Source of the DNA: a bacterium | GTDB lineage: Bacteria; Sumerlaeota; Sumerlaeia; MVZB01 | NCBI GenBank assembly: GCA_021372575.1 | Contig: JAJFUE010000116.1 | Span: forward strand, 1 to 38,410 | Direction of reading: 5' to 3' | DNA: 38,410 bases | Shown here: one piece after another, positions 8,098 to 15,766 of the stretch | Numbering within the stretch: the stretch's first letter is position 1 | How the letters are laid out: each line of letters starts with the position of its first letter | The notes under the pieces: generated by a model | Seen by the model: the letters and a program-made list of their open reading frames with translations, nothing else | What the model was told of the DNA's origin: nothing | The model's database searches: none | Program-made: the position numbers and the translations under genes

Positions 8098-8736
8098 TTA
8101 TTCACGAAGTTTCCAGTTTTCGAAATCCGACGCCGTCACCACTTCGACACCGGCTTGTTTCAGTTCTTCGATCGCGCGCGCTTCGTCGCCGGGGTCGAGG
8201 TTCACCGGCCGGCACGCGTCGTGGATGAGGTGCATTTTAAATCCCATCCGGACGGCATCGAGCGCGCTGAACTTGACGCAATAATCGGTCGTCAGGCCGC
8301 AAATGTAAAGGTCGCGCGCGCCCTGGACCTTGAGATACTCGCCGAGGCCGGTCGATTTCCGGCGGCCGTTGTCGAACAGCGCGCTGTAGCTATCGATGGC
8401 GGGATCGGTGCCCTTGCGGAAAATGTTGTGGATGCCGGCGCGGTTGAGGTCGTGGTGGAGCTCGGCGCCGCGCGTGCCCTGGACGCAGTGGTCGGGCCAC
8501 AGGATTTGCGGCAGGCCGCCCAAGTCGATCACGTCGCCCGGCTTTTTGCCCGGGTGGCTCGAGGCAAAGCTGCCGTGGCTGGGCGGATGCCAGTCCTGCG
8601 TGGCGATCACCATTTCGAAGAGCGGCATCAGGCGGTTGGCAATCGGGACAAGCAGGTCGCCTTCGGGGACAGCCAACGCCCCGCCCGGCATGAAATCGTA
8701 TTGCAGATCGGTGATGATGAAGGCGTTCGCGACCAT
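8098..8736 (-). CDS. pncA: Nicotinamidase
   Basis: PncA hydrolyses nicotinamide to nicotinate and ammonia, feeding PncB. The 212-residue isochorismatase-fold protein has the complete catalytic triad D10 (ITDLQYDF), K108 (FRKGTDP) and C153 (TTDYCVKFSA). The metal-binding residues are D48, H50 and H54 (TQDWHPPSH) and H83 (PDHC). The start ATG at 8736 follows a TAAAAT box that ends only 5 bp upstream. It is the first gene of the NAD cassette and lies 293 bp after the mreB stop. Confidence 0.95.
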   Translation of the reverse strand: MVANAFIITDLQYDFMPGGALAVPEGDLLVPIANRLMPLFEMVIATQDWHPPSHGSFASSHPGKKPGDVIDLGGLPQILWPDHCVQGTRGAELHHDLNRAGIHNIFRKGTDPAIDSYSALFDNGRRKSTGLGEYLKVQGARDLYICGLTTDYCVKFSALDAVRMGFKMHLIHDACRPVNLDPGDEARAIEELKQAGVEVVTASDFENWKLRE

Positions 8737-8741
8737 GCTTC

Positions 8742-8747
8742 ATTTTA
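8742..8747 (-). promoter_or_regulatory. Candidate -10 box of pncA
   Basis: TAAAAT on the minus strand matches the -10 consensus at five of six positions. No good -35 is seen 17 bp upstream. Transcription would start at or next to the pncA ATG, giving a leaderless or nearly leaderless message. Weak support. Confidence 0.3.
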
Positions 8748-8812
8748 CATCGAACGCGACGCGCTCACCAGCAAGGGTGGAGCCGAATTCAATTCAGAAC
8801 CAAAAATGCAAT

Positions 8813-8935
8813 CACGAATTTCACGAAAGGGAACCACGAAAGGTCACGAAAAAAACCATTCTCGTCGCGGAGGCGCGGAGCTTGGCGGAGAGGCAGAGAA
8901 TTCACAATGAACAGGAGGAAACAGAGGAAACCGAG
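8813..8935. repeat. Low-complexity repeat region upstream of pncA
   Basis: CACGAA occurs at 8813, 8822, 8835 and 8845, followed by a GCGGAGGCGCGGAG-like purine-rich stretch (~8867-8897) and GAGGAAACAGAGGAAAC (~8917). No open frame with coding character is seen. The same CACGAA motif recurs in the nuoL-nuoM gap near 25468-25529. The remainder of the gap up to mreB holds only the hairpin at 9005-9027. Confidence 0.6.
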
Positions 8936-9004
8936 AAAATTAATTAAAATCTCTGTTCCCGCCGTTGTTCATGGCAGGTCTGGGATTCGACACGACTGTC
9001 CGGA

Positions 9005-9027
9005 GTCGGCTCAAAGAGCCGACCTAC
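9005..9027 (-). repeat. REP-like hairpin with GTAG foot
   Basis: On the minus strand GTAG (9027-9024) is directly followed by GTCGGCTC, a 3-nt loop and GAGCCGAC (9023-9005). A GTAG tetranucleotide in front of a palindrome is the classical form of REP sequences. It lies just past the mreB stop codon and could also act as a weak terminator, but no T run follows. Confidence 0.55.
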
Positions 9028-9029
9028 CA

Positions 9030-10073
9030 TTACCGGTGCAGCGTGAAGCCGTTCAGGTTTTGCAGAATCTTGATTGAGTCGAGCGTCTTGCCGGTGCCCA
9101 TGACGATGGCGGTTTCGGGGTTGTCGGCGAGGCGCACGTTGAGGCCGGTCTCGGCGGCGATCAGCGTGTCGAGGCCCTTGAGCTGGCTTGCGCCGCCGGC
9201 CATCGTGATGCCCGAATCGACGAGGTCGGCCGCAAGCTCCGGTGGCGTGCGCTCGAGCGTCGATTTGACGGCGTTGATGATCGCCGCGACGGGCTCGGAA
9301 AGCGCCTCGCGGATTTCCTCGCTGGTGACGGTGATCGTGCGCGGCAGGCCGGCGACGAGGTCGCGGCCCTTGATCTCCATCGTGCGCTCCTCGGGCAGCA
9401 CGTCCGCCGAGCCGATCTTGATCTTGATGTCCTCGGCCGTGCGGTCGCCGATGAGCAGGTTGTATTTGCGCTTGATGTGCTGAACGATGGCCTCGTCCAT
9501 CTTGTCGCCGGCGGTGCGCTCGCTGTTGCAGATCACGATGCCGCCGAGCGAGATCACGGCGACTTCGCTCGTGCCGCCGCCGATGTCGATGATCATCGAG
9601 CCGGCGGGCTCGGTCACGGGCAGGCCCGCGCCGATGGCCGCGGCCATGGGCTCGTCGATGAGGAACGTGCGGTGCGCGCCGGCCTGCTCGGCCGATTCGG
9701 TGACGGCGCGCTTTTCGACTTCGGTGATGCCGGACGGGACGCTGATGACGACGCGGATCTTTGCGCCCGGCAGGGTGTGCCAACGCTGGCGCGCCTTCTT
9801 GATGAAATACGCGAGCATGTTCTGCGTGACGGCGAAGTCGGCGATGACGCCGTCCTTCATGGGGCGGATCGCGACGATTTCGCTGGGCGTGCGGCCGAGC
9901 ATGCGCTTGGCCTCGCTGCCGACGGCGAGGACGTCGCGGGAACCGGTTCGGATGGCGACGACGGAGGGTTCGGCCAGAACGATCCCCTCGCCCTTGACAT
10001 AGACCAGGGTGGTGGCTGTCCCTAGATCAATCCCGATATCGAGCGAAAACATGTTGCGAAGTGAGGAGGCCAT
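9030..10073 (-). CDS. mreB: Rod shape-determining protein MreB
   Basis: MreB is the bacterial actin homologue that polymerises under the inner membrane and guides cell-wall synthesis in elongated cells. The 347-residue product shows the actin-fold nucleotide motifs: phosphate-1 (DIGIDLGTATTLVYVKG) at the N-terminus, phosphate-2 (IIDIGGGTSEVAVIS), and the adenosine motif (GITMAGGASQLKGL). IRPMKDGVIADF and VVISVPSGITEVEKRAV are also typical. mreC and mreD do not adjoin it here; the neighbours are pncA downstream and a histidine kinase upstream, all on the minus strand. The ATG at 10073 is used; a second Met at residue 8 is possible. Confidence 0.96.
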   Translation of the reverse strand: MASSLRNMFSLDIGIDLGTATTLVYVKGEGIVLAEPSVVAIRTGSRDVLAVGSEAKRMLGRTPSEIVAIRPMKDGVIADFAVTQNMLAYFIKKARQRWHTLPGAKIRVVISVPSGITEVEKRAVTESAEQAGAHRTFLIDEPMAAAIGAGLPVTEPAGSMIIDIGGGTSEVAVISLGGIVICNSERTAGDKMDEAIVQHIKRKYNLLIGDRTAEDIKIKIGSADVLPEERTMEIKGRDLVAGLPRTITVTSEEIREALSEPVAAIINAVKSTLERTPPELAADLVDSGITMAGGASQLKGLDTLIAAETGLNVRLADNPETAIVMGTGKTLDSIKILQNLNGFTLHR

Positions 10074-10179
10074 CCCGTACGCGCCCTTTCAAAGCCTGTG
10101 CAACGGCTTATCTTGCGAGCATTCGCGAGGCATAACCCGTCCCACAACGGCGCCTGACGCGAACGCATCAGTCTCGCAC

Positions 10180-10208
10180 ATGCTGACACTATTCCGCGCC
10201 CCTGTCAA
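10180..10208 (-). promoter_or_regulatory. Possible promoter upstream of mreB
   Basis: A perfect -35 TTGACA (10208-10203, minus strand) is followed after 17 bp by CAGCAT (10185-10180), which matches the -10 consensus at only three positions. It would give a leader of about 100 nt before the mreB ATG. Confidence 0.35.
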
Positions 10209-10216
10209 CGGAGAGA

Positions 10217-10244
10217 AATGATGAATGATGAGTGATGTATGGTG
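10217..10244. repeat. Heptamer repeat AATGATG, four units
   Basis: AATGATG, AATGATG, AGTGATG and TATGGTG follow one another between mreB and the histidine kinase gene. The sequence 10308-10335, inside the 3' end of the kinase gene, has a similar seven-base rhythm. Confidence 0.7.
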
Positions 10245-10274
10245 AAAAAATGAGCAAATGCTACTTCCAGCGCA

Positions 10275-12335
10275 TCAAGACGCGACTGTCCCCGGTTTCT
10301 CTTTTTCATCCGTCATTCCGCGTTCATCATGCATCCCTTTGCCGAGCGGCGCGAAGTGCAGGATGAAGCGGGCGCCGGCCGTTTCGCTATTCTCGGCCGT
10401 GATCGCGCCGTTGTGCAGGTCCTGGACGATCGTGCGGACCCAGTTGAGGCCGAGGCCTTCGCCGCGCGAGTCGCTCGAGCGCCGGTTCGTGTAACCGAGT
10501 TCGAAGATCTTCTCGATCTCGTGCGGCTGGGCGCGCTGGCCCGACTGGTTCAGGATGCCGGTGCCGCTGTCCTCGACGATGATTTCGAGGCCGCCGTCGT
10601 CCGCGCGGCGCGTGCGGACGCAAATCCACGGCGCCGCATACGGGGCGGAAAGGTTCGGCGTCAGCCGGCGCGTTGCGTCGAGCGCGTTCGTAAACAGGTT
10701 GAACAGCGCGAGCTTGATCAGCCGCGGATCGACGACGCAGCGCGGGGCGTCCTCGGCGAGCTCCGCGCGCAGGTCGATGCGCCCCGAGATCGAGGCCTCG
10801 AACAACTCGAGCGTCTCGCGCACGAGCGCGTTGCCGTCCTGCGTCTCGAGGACCGGGTGTTGAAGATACGCATACGCGCGATACAGGTTGACCGTCTCCT
10901 GCATGAACCGCACCGACCGCAGCAAGCCCTGCAGGGCCTCGACGAGAATGCCGCGGCGGCGTTCGTCGCTGGGCGGCTGGCCGCTGCGCAGCAGGCGATC
11001 GAGCGCCATCAGTTCCAGCTTGCTCGTGGCGATGATGTTGGTGAGGTCGTGGCCGAGGTTGCGCGACAGGCTGATGCTGGCGCGGCCGCGTTCCTGCACG
11101 AGCAGCCGGTTGCGGTTGCCGAGCGTCTGCAGCGCGCCATCGGCCAGCGACACAAGCCGTTCGAGCATCCGCTCGAGCGAGCCGGCCGGCACGGCCTCGG
11201 TCTCGGGATCGATCCCCAGGGCGAACAGGTAGCGGATGCCGCCGCGCTCGGGGTCGGACTGCAGCCGCAGAATGCCGGTGAGCGCCACCAGATCATCGCT
11301 CCATTCGAACGATGCCTGGGTCCGGCCGTCGCGCGGCAACGCGCGGTCGATCTGCCCGGCGACGGCCGCGGCCTGCGCGGTGATTTCCGGCAGGCCGGCG
11401 ATGACTTTCTGGCCGGTCGGCGTGACGGCGCCGGGGCCTTCGCTCACCATTTCGAGGGCGGCGACGAGCGGCGTTCCGACCTGTTCGTGGAACGTGACGC
11501 AAACCAGCCGGACGATTTCCCATCCGGTCAGCTCGGGGTGAAGCGCGATCTGGTCGCGCAACAATCCTTGCAACCGCGCGATGACCGCGTCGAGCGCCAT
11601 GCGGTTGTAGAACATCTCGAGCCGCCGGCCGGGCTTCGCGATGAACGTCGTGTGCTCAGCGGACGACGCCTCGAGCGCGCTCATCACGTTGCGCATCGGG
11701 AACAGGAGCGCCGCGGCGATGCCCCACGCGAAAACCGACAACAGCGCCGCGAGGAACAGCGCATACCAGCGGTAGCGCGCCGTCATCTCCTCGATGCGCG
11801 GGTATCCGAGCGGCGTCGTGTAATTAATCGTGAGCCGCCCGATCGACTTGCCGGCGGCGTCGGAGATGTCCTGCTCGATGAGGCCGGTGAAGTTGCTGAG
11901 GAACAGGGAATTGGACCAGTTGTTCTGGGCCTTGAATTTGTCGCGGCTCAGGTCGATCGCGAACGGCGCGCTGTCGGTCTGGGTGATGAGCTGGTTGCCC
12001 TCGCCCAGCGACGAAATGGCGTCGGCGGTCCGGATGGCGATGCGGTAGATGAAATTCTTCGAATCGAGGATGCCGTTCATGTGATCGATCAGCGCCTTGC
12101 GCGTCTCGGGCGTCGAACCCTGCAGGTCCTTCGCCGCGAATGAATACAGCGTGTCGATCCTCGCCTGCCCCACCTCGCGGTCGAGAAGATAATAAATGTT
12201 CTCGCGGATCAGGCTGCTTTTGTCGTTCTGGTAATACTGGCGGTCGAGCTCGAGCAGCGCCAGCACGAGGACAATCAAATACAGCGCGAAAAACGTCAGC
12301 AGGATGCTGTTGTGCTTGAGCACTCGTTGAAGCAT
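10275..12335 (-). CDS. Membrane sensor histidine kinase, orphan
   Basis: This 686-residue protein is a two-component sensor. A first membrane helix (about residues 11-29) and a second (about 191-212) enclose a ~160-residue periplasmic sensor region that I cannot assign. A long cytoplasmic linker follows, then the dimerisation domain with the phospho-acceptor H429 in NLGHDLTNIIATSKLELMA. The ATPase domain has an N box (LALFNLFTNALDATR), G1 (VEDSGTGI), F box (IEKIFELGYTNR) and G2 (GEGLGLNWV). No response regulator gene is adjacent. A TTG at 12371 would lengthen it by 12 residues; the ATG at 12335 is preferred. The last ~20 residues (GMHDERGMTDEKEK) come from DNA with a seven-base repeat pattern, so the C-terminus may have been altered by repeat growth. 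Confidence 0.9.
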   Translation of the reverse strand: MLQRVLKHNSILLTFFALYLIVLVLALLELDRQYYQNDKSSLIRENIYYLLDREVGQARIDTLYSFAAKDLQGSTPETRKALIDHMNGILDSKNFIYRIAIRTADAISSLGEGNQLITQTDSAPFAIDLSRDKFKAQNNWSNSLFLSNFTGLIEQDISDAAGKSIGRLTINYTTPLGYPRIEEMTARYRWYALFLAALLSVFAWGIAAALLFPMRNVMSALEASSAEHTTFIAKPGRRLEMFYNRMALDAVIARLQGLLRDQIALHPELTGWEIVRLVCVTFHEQVGTPLVAALEMVSEGPGAVTPTGQKVIAGLPEITAQAAAVAGQIDRALPRDGRTQASFEWSDDLVALTGILRLQSDPERGGIRYLFALGIDPETEAVPAGSLERMLERLVSLADGALQTLGNRNRLLVQERGRASISLSRNLGHDLTNIIATSKLELMALDRLLRSGQPPSDERRRGILVEALQGLLRSVRFMQETVNLYRAYAYLQHPVLETQDGNALVRETLELFEASISGRIDLRAELAEDAPRCVVDPRLIKLALFNLFTNALDATRRLTPNLSAPYAAPWICVRTRRADDGGLEIIVEDSGTGILNQSGQRAQPHEIEKIFELGYTNRRSSDSRGEGLGLNWVRTIVQDLHNGAITAENSETAGARFILHFAPLGKGMHDERGMTDEKEKPGTVAS

Positions 12336-12450
12336 ACGTCGTCCGCGGCGCGTGCGTGCGCGCACATTCAATCGTTCAGCCCGTGATTCCGGGCGTCGGG
12401 ACGATCATAACCCACTGGGGATTGGGGATAACACAGAAATTGAATTGCTT

Positions 12451-12471
12451 ATTTCTCATTTCTCATTTCTC
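12451..12471. repeat. Heptamer repeat ATTTCTC, three perfect units
   Basis: Three consecutive copies of ATTTCTC lie in the 189-bp divergent gap between the histidine kinase and the ABC permease genes. No clear promoter pair is seen around it. Confidence 0.75.
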
Positions 12472-12524
12472 ATTGAATTCATTCGGAGAGCGCTCGTATT
12501 CGATGCGATCTCAGGTTAAAGGCG

Positions 12525-13370
12525 ATGATGCTCGATCGTGGACAACGCAGTTTCTTCTGGCTGCTGGTGCGGCGCGACCTCAAGGTGCGCTACGCCGGCT
12601 CGACGCTCGGCGGCCTGTGGAACCTCATCCACCCGCTGATGATGATCGCCATTTACATGACGATTTTCTCGACGCTGATGCGCGACCGGCCCGGCTCCGG
12701 CGGCACGAGCCTCGTCAATTACGGCGCGCTCAATTACGGCGTGCACCTCGTCGCGGGGCTCATCCCGTGGCTCCTTTTTTCCGACGTGCTGATCCGCTCG
12801 ACCGGCGTGCTGATCGAAAACGGCAACCTGTTGCAGAAGGTCGCGTTCCCGCCGATCATCCTGTTCGGGCCGGTGCTGCTCAATGCGTTCCTCGTGCAGG
12901 GCGCCGGGATGCTGATCCTGTTTGTTCTTTTGCTCGCAACCGGCCAGCCGGTCCCGATCGAGGCGCTGTGCTCGCTCGGCGTGATGGCGCTGATGGGCGT
13001 GTCGGCGGTTGGGCTGGGTCTTATTTTGGCCGGACTGAACGTGTTTTTTCGCGACACGGCGCAGATCCTGCAGATCGTGATGCAGGTCCTGTTCTGGTTC
13101 AATCCGGTCGTCTATTACAAGGACATTATCTTCGGGAAAGAAGCCGCGCCCGACGGCCTCCTGCACCAGCTCACGACGCTCGGCCGCGTTATTTTGATGC
13201 TCAATCCGTTCGAGCGGTTCATCACGGCGAGCCAAAGCCTGTTCGGCGCCGTGCACGACAACCCCACCGCGCTCGACTGGGCGATCGTCGTCATCTTCCC
13301 ATGGCTCTGCCTGGCGCTCGGCGTGTGGCTCTTCCGGAGGATGCTGCCCGACGTAAGGGATTGCCTGTGA
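12525..13370 (+). CDS. ABC-2 type transporter permease, polysaccharide-export (Wzm/TagG) like
   Basis: This 281-residue inner-membrane protein has the typical cytoplasmic N-terminal amphipathic start WLLVRRDLKVRYAGSTLGGLW, followed by about six hydrophobic helices. Length and motifs resemble permeases that export O-antigen, capsule or teichoic-acid chains with a separate ATPase. The expected ATPase gene is not adjacent and none is seen in the window, so the partner must be elsewhere or the system is incomplete. Two ATGs stand in tandem (12525, 12528), with AAAGG just upstream that suits the second better. The stop codon overlaps the GTG start of the next gene (GTGA), which indicates translational coupling. 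Confidence 0.88.
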   Translation: MMLDRGQRSFFWLLVRRDLKVRYAGSTLGGLWNLIHPLMMIAIYMTIFSTLMRDRPGSGGTSLVNYGALNYGVHLVAGLIPWLLFSDVLIRSTGVLIENGNLLQKVAFPPIILFGPVLLNAFLVQGAGMLILFVLLLATGQPVPIEALCSLGVMALMGVSAVGLGLILAGLNVFFRDTAQILQIVMQVLFWFNPVVYYKDIIFGKEAAPDGLLHQLTTLGRVILMLNPFERFITASQSLFGAVHDNPTALDWAIVVIFPWLCLALGVWLFRRMLPDVRDCL

Positions 13371-13918
13371 CCGAAAATCAAAAACCTGATTTCGCGAATC
13401 TAAAAACTTTCGATGATTTCCTGAATTTTACAGATGGGTTCTGGGAACTCGATACCGAACGCGATCTCGTCATCTATCTACGTGCCCTCTTGGGGCTTAT
13501 TCGTGAATCCGCGATGGCAAATCCAACATTCCCGCTCATTGGCCGATTGCTTATTGAAGCGCTCACGGCCGATCCCGTCCGTTTCGAGGACGAGTGGTTG
13601 AGCTACGAATTTGCGAATGATGAAAAAAGCTCTCCGTTCGAACGCATCAGCTATACAATCGAAAGACAAATTGCCGATCTCGTTCGATTGGAAGACAGGA
13701 TCCGTAATTCATCGCCTGCGGAACTCTATGGCGGATTTGATAGCTGGTACAATTTTTCGATTCAGGATTTTATGAGGCACGGCGCAGCCGGCATTCGGGA
13801 TCACTTGAAAAAGAGTAGCAATGTGTGGTGGTCGGAAACCCCGCGCTTTTTGACATCGGACGAATGCGACTGGGATGACCTCAATGCGTTCATGGAACTG
13901 GGCCAACTCTATGAATGA
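13367..13918 (+). CDS. Hypothetical protein, translationally coupled to the permease
   Basis: I do not recognise this 183-residue, acidic, soluble protein. It begins at a GTG that overlaps the permease stop in GTGA; a longer frame runs upstream through the permease but has no coding support. Aromatic and acidic residues are common (FDDFLNFTDGFWELDTERD near the start, CDWDDLNAFMELG near the end). It is probably mostly helical, and no signal peptide or membrane segment is seen. Base composition is clearly more A+T-rich than the permease and the other neighbours, which suggests recent transfer. A small acidic protein of this kind could be an immunity or accessory protein, but nothing in the sequence proves it. 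Confidence 0.65.
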   Translation: MTENQKPDFANLKTFDDFLNFTDGFWELDTERDLVIYLRALLGLIRESAMANPTFPLIGRLLIEALTADPVRFEDEWLSYEFANDEKSSPFERISYTIERQIADLVRLEDRIRNSSPAELYGGFDSWYNFSIQDFMRHGAAGIRDHLKKSSNVWWSETPRFLTSDECDWDDLNAFMELGQLYE

Positions 13919-13980
13919 AGCCCGCTTTGTATGTGTTTGGCGTGGGCAAACTGGTTGTAATCGAATGGCGGTGTCAACCA

Positions 13981-14195
13981 GAGCGCCGAAGGCGCGAGAG
14001 AATACAGCCTGGGGCAGAGCGAAGCGTCGCCGCAGGATAGGATCCCAAGAAATAGAGAGCGCTGAAGGCGCGAAAGAAATGGGCGTAACGGATTTCTCTC
14101 GCTCTTTCAGAGCTACCGGAAACGATGCGACTTGACCTGGGGCGGCGCTTCGCTCTGCCCCAGGCTTTTTTCTTGTTGCGCTTTCAGCGCGCGCG
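13981..14195. repeat. Cluster of REP-like palindromes (family of the 15.3 kb transposase)
   Basis: This 343-bp gap (13919-14261) holds no gene. It contains GCGCCGAAGGCGC (13983-13995), an imperfect copy of the CCTGGGGC hairpin (14008-14036), GAGCGCTGAAGGCGC (14057-14071) and an inverted CCTGGGGC...GCCCCAGG hairpin (14136-14164). A further GCGCTTTCAGCGC (14178-14190) follows. The two 29-bp CCTGGGG units are near-identical inverted copies. The same units flank the transposase gene at 15299-15751. Confidence 0.8.
14136..14171 (+). terminator. Hairpin with T run, possible terminator of the permease operon
   Basis: CCTGGGGC and GCCCCAGG form an 8-bp GC-rich stem, followed by CTTTTTT on the plus strand. 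It belongs to the REP-like cluster but has the form of an intrinsic terminator, 218 bp after the upstream hypothetical gene. Confidence 0.5.
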
Positions 14196-14261
14196 TTTCA
14201 CCGGCCCCTCGGATTAACCGATTCCGAAACGCTAAACACAAACCCAGCTTCAGTCCTCAAT

Positions 14262-15125
14262 TCATTTTAACAATTCATTCAATCTTCTGAATTCATCCGG
14301 CGCCAGCATCTCGGCGCGCGTGTTGTCGTCGCGCCCCATGGCCTTGAGCGCCGCGGTGGCGCGTTCTTTCATGTCCGGCACGCCAAGCCTCGCCGCGAGC
14401 GAATTGACCATCTTCTTGCGGCGCTGATTGAACGCGGCGTCGATCAGGCGCGAGAGCGAGGTCCACTCTTCGGGCGAAGGGGTTTCTGTGAGCCGCTCGA
14501 ACACGATCACCGTCGCATCGACTTCCGGCGGCGGCACGAACTTGCGCGCCGGCACTTCCATGAGCCGCGTCGCGCACCACCACATCGCGAGCTTTACCGT
14601 CAGCACGCCGTAATCCTTGCGCCCGGGCGGGCTCAGGACGCGGTCGGCGACTTCCTTCTGGACCATGAACACCATGCGCGACCACGGCATCGCCGGTCCG
14701 CACTGATCGAACAGCAGCGGCGACGTGATCTGAAACGGCAGGTTGCCGGCGATCTGGATCGCGCTCAGCCCGAGCGCAGCCGCGCGTTCGCGCGCGACCT
14801 CGGCCAGGTCGATCTTCATCGCGTCGCCATACACAAAGTTTACAGAATCGACCGTGCCGAACGCATCGGCGTGGATCTCGCGCAGCCGCTCGTCAAGCTC
14901 GATCGCGGTCACGGCCGCGGCGCGCGCGGCCAATTGCGACGTTAAATACCCCGGCCCGGCGCCGATCTCGACAACCAGCGATTCCGGCCCCGCGCCCACG
15001 GCGTCGGCGATCCGAGCAAGGATCTGCTCATCGACCAAGAAATGCTGGCCGAGCCGGTGGCTCTGCCGAATGCCCTTGAGCTTCATCTGGAGCTTGAGGA
15101 AATCGATCGTGGGAAGTTGTTTCAT
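14262..15125 (-). CDS. rsmA: 16S rRNA (adenine1518/1519-N6)-dimethyltransferase
   Basis: RsmA (KsgA) dimethylates two adjacent adenines in helix 45 of 16S rRNA late in 30S assembly. The 287-residue protein has the family start SHRLGQHFLVDEQILARI, the SAM-binding motif VEIGAGPGYLT (residues 52-62), the acidic ligand in ELDERL, and the catalytic NLPF motif at 128-131 (NLPY in most members; F is a conservative change). The C-terminal helical domain, with FNQRRKKMVNSL, is complete. It stands alone on the minus strand and is bracketed by REP-like repeats on both sides. No terminator is evident. Confidence 0.95.
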   Translation of the reverse strand: MKQLPTIDFLKLQMKLKGIRQSHRLGQHFLVDEQILARIADAVGAGPESLVVEIGAGPGYLTSQLAARAAAVTAIELDERLREIHADAFGTVDSVNFVYGDAMKIDLAEVARERAAALGLSAIQIAGNLPFQITSPLLFDQCGPAMPWSRMVFMVQKEVADRVLSPPGRKDYGVLTVKLAMWWCATRLMEVPARKFVPPPEVDATVIVFERLTETPSPEEWTSLSRLIDAAFNQRRKKMVNSLAARLGVPDMKERATAALKAMGRDDNTRAEMLAPDEFRRLNELLK

Positions 15126-15173
15126 GAATAAACCTTATGATTTAGCGTAGTGCGTTCATTATGCATGATCCCG

Positions 15174-15267
15174 GAGCGCCAAAGGCGCTCATCATATCAG
15201 CCTGGGGCGGAGCGAAGCGCAGCCCCAGGACGAGCCCATTTTATCGCAGAGCGCCACAGGCGCGACT
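15174..15267. repeat. REP-like palindromes on the 3' side of the first transposase
   Basis: GAGCGCC-AAA-GGCGCTC (15174-15190), CCTGGGGC...GCCCCAGG (15201-15229) and GAGCGCCACAGGCGCGAC (15250-15267) stand in series between rsmA and the transposase gene. The same hairpins stand on the other side of the transposase. Confidence 0.8.
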
Positions 15268-15298
15268 CATCTGAATCCCGGGTCGCAGCCCCAGACGG

Positions 15299-15751
15299 TC
15301 AATCCCACACATACGCCTCGTTATATTTAACATTATATTTTTCCAAAAACATCCTGAACTCTTCCTGAAATGTTCTTTTTCGATGATGTTCTTCCTGACC
15401 ATCAATATACGTGCGCAATGCGTCCAGATCGCGCGGGCTAATCGAAAAACATCCATACCCGCGTTGCCAAGAAAAATTCCTGAGCGACACGTACTGTTCC
15501 TTTGCCCATTTTGAGGATGACGTTTTTAACCTTTCAACCAATTGTGCAATCGTGATCGTGCGGGACAAACGAATCGCGATATGAACGTGATCCATCACTC
15601 CCCCGACCCGGTAACATTCACAATTTAGATCTCGCGCAATCGTGGCGAGATACGCATGCATCGATGAACGCGAATCCTGGTCCAGAAACGGATGCCGATT
15701 TTTCGTGCTGAAAATCACATGAACGATCACGAGGCTGAGGGACTCCGGCAT
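15299..15751 (-). CDS. REP-associated tyrosine transposase (RAYT, Y1_Tnp/IS200-like)
   Basis: This 150-residue HUH-superfamily nuclease is predicted to cut and join single-stranded DNA at REP hairpins. The start MPESLSLVIVHVIFSTKNRH is characteristic, the HUH motif is HVH at residues 55-57 (GVMDHVHIAI), and the candidate catalytic tyrosine is Y115 in RTYIDGQEEHHRKRTF. The frame is open further upstream to 15991, but that part translates the REP repeats. The ATG at 15751 has AAGGAA at good spacing and gives the usual RAYT length. REP-like palindromes of one family flank it on both sides and recur beyond rsmA. The gene looks intact. It lies tail-side of the JAB-DinG helicase gene on the same strand. 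Confidence 0.92.
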   Translation of the reverse strand: MPESLSLVIVHVIFSTKNRHPFLDQDSRSSMHAYLATIARDLNCECYRVGGVMDHVHIAIRLSRTITIAQLVERLKTSSSKWAKEQYVSLRNFSWQRGYGCFSISPRDLDALRTYIDGQEEHHRKRTFQEEFRMFLEKYNVKYNEAYVWD

Positions 15752-15766
15752 GGGGGTTTCCTTTCC

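Noticed and set aside
10329-12143. Long plus-strand open frame opposite the histidine kinase
   Set aside because: Antisense shadow of a well-supported gene, with low-complexity Arg/Ala/Asp-rich translation.
12356-13366. Upstream part of the frame that ends at 13918, as a fused gene
   Set aside because: It overlaps the permease gene in another frame and gives a meaningless Arg-rich product; the GTG at 13367 is the natural start.
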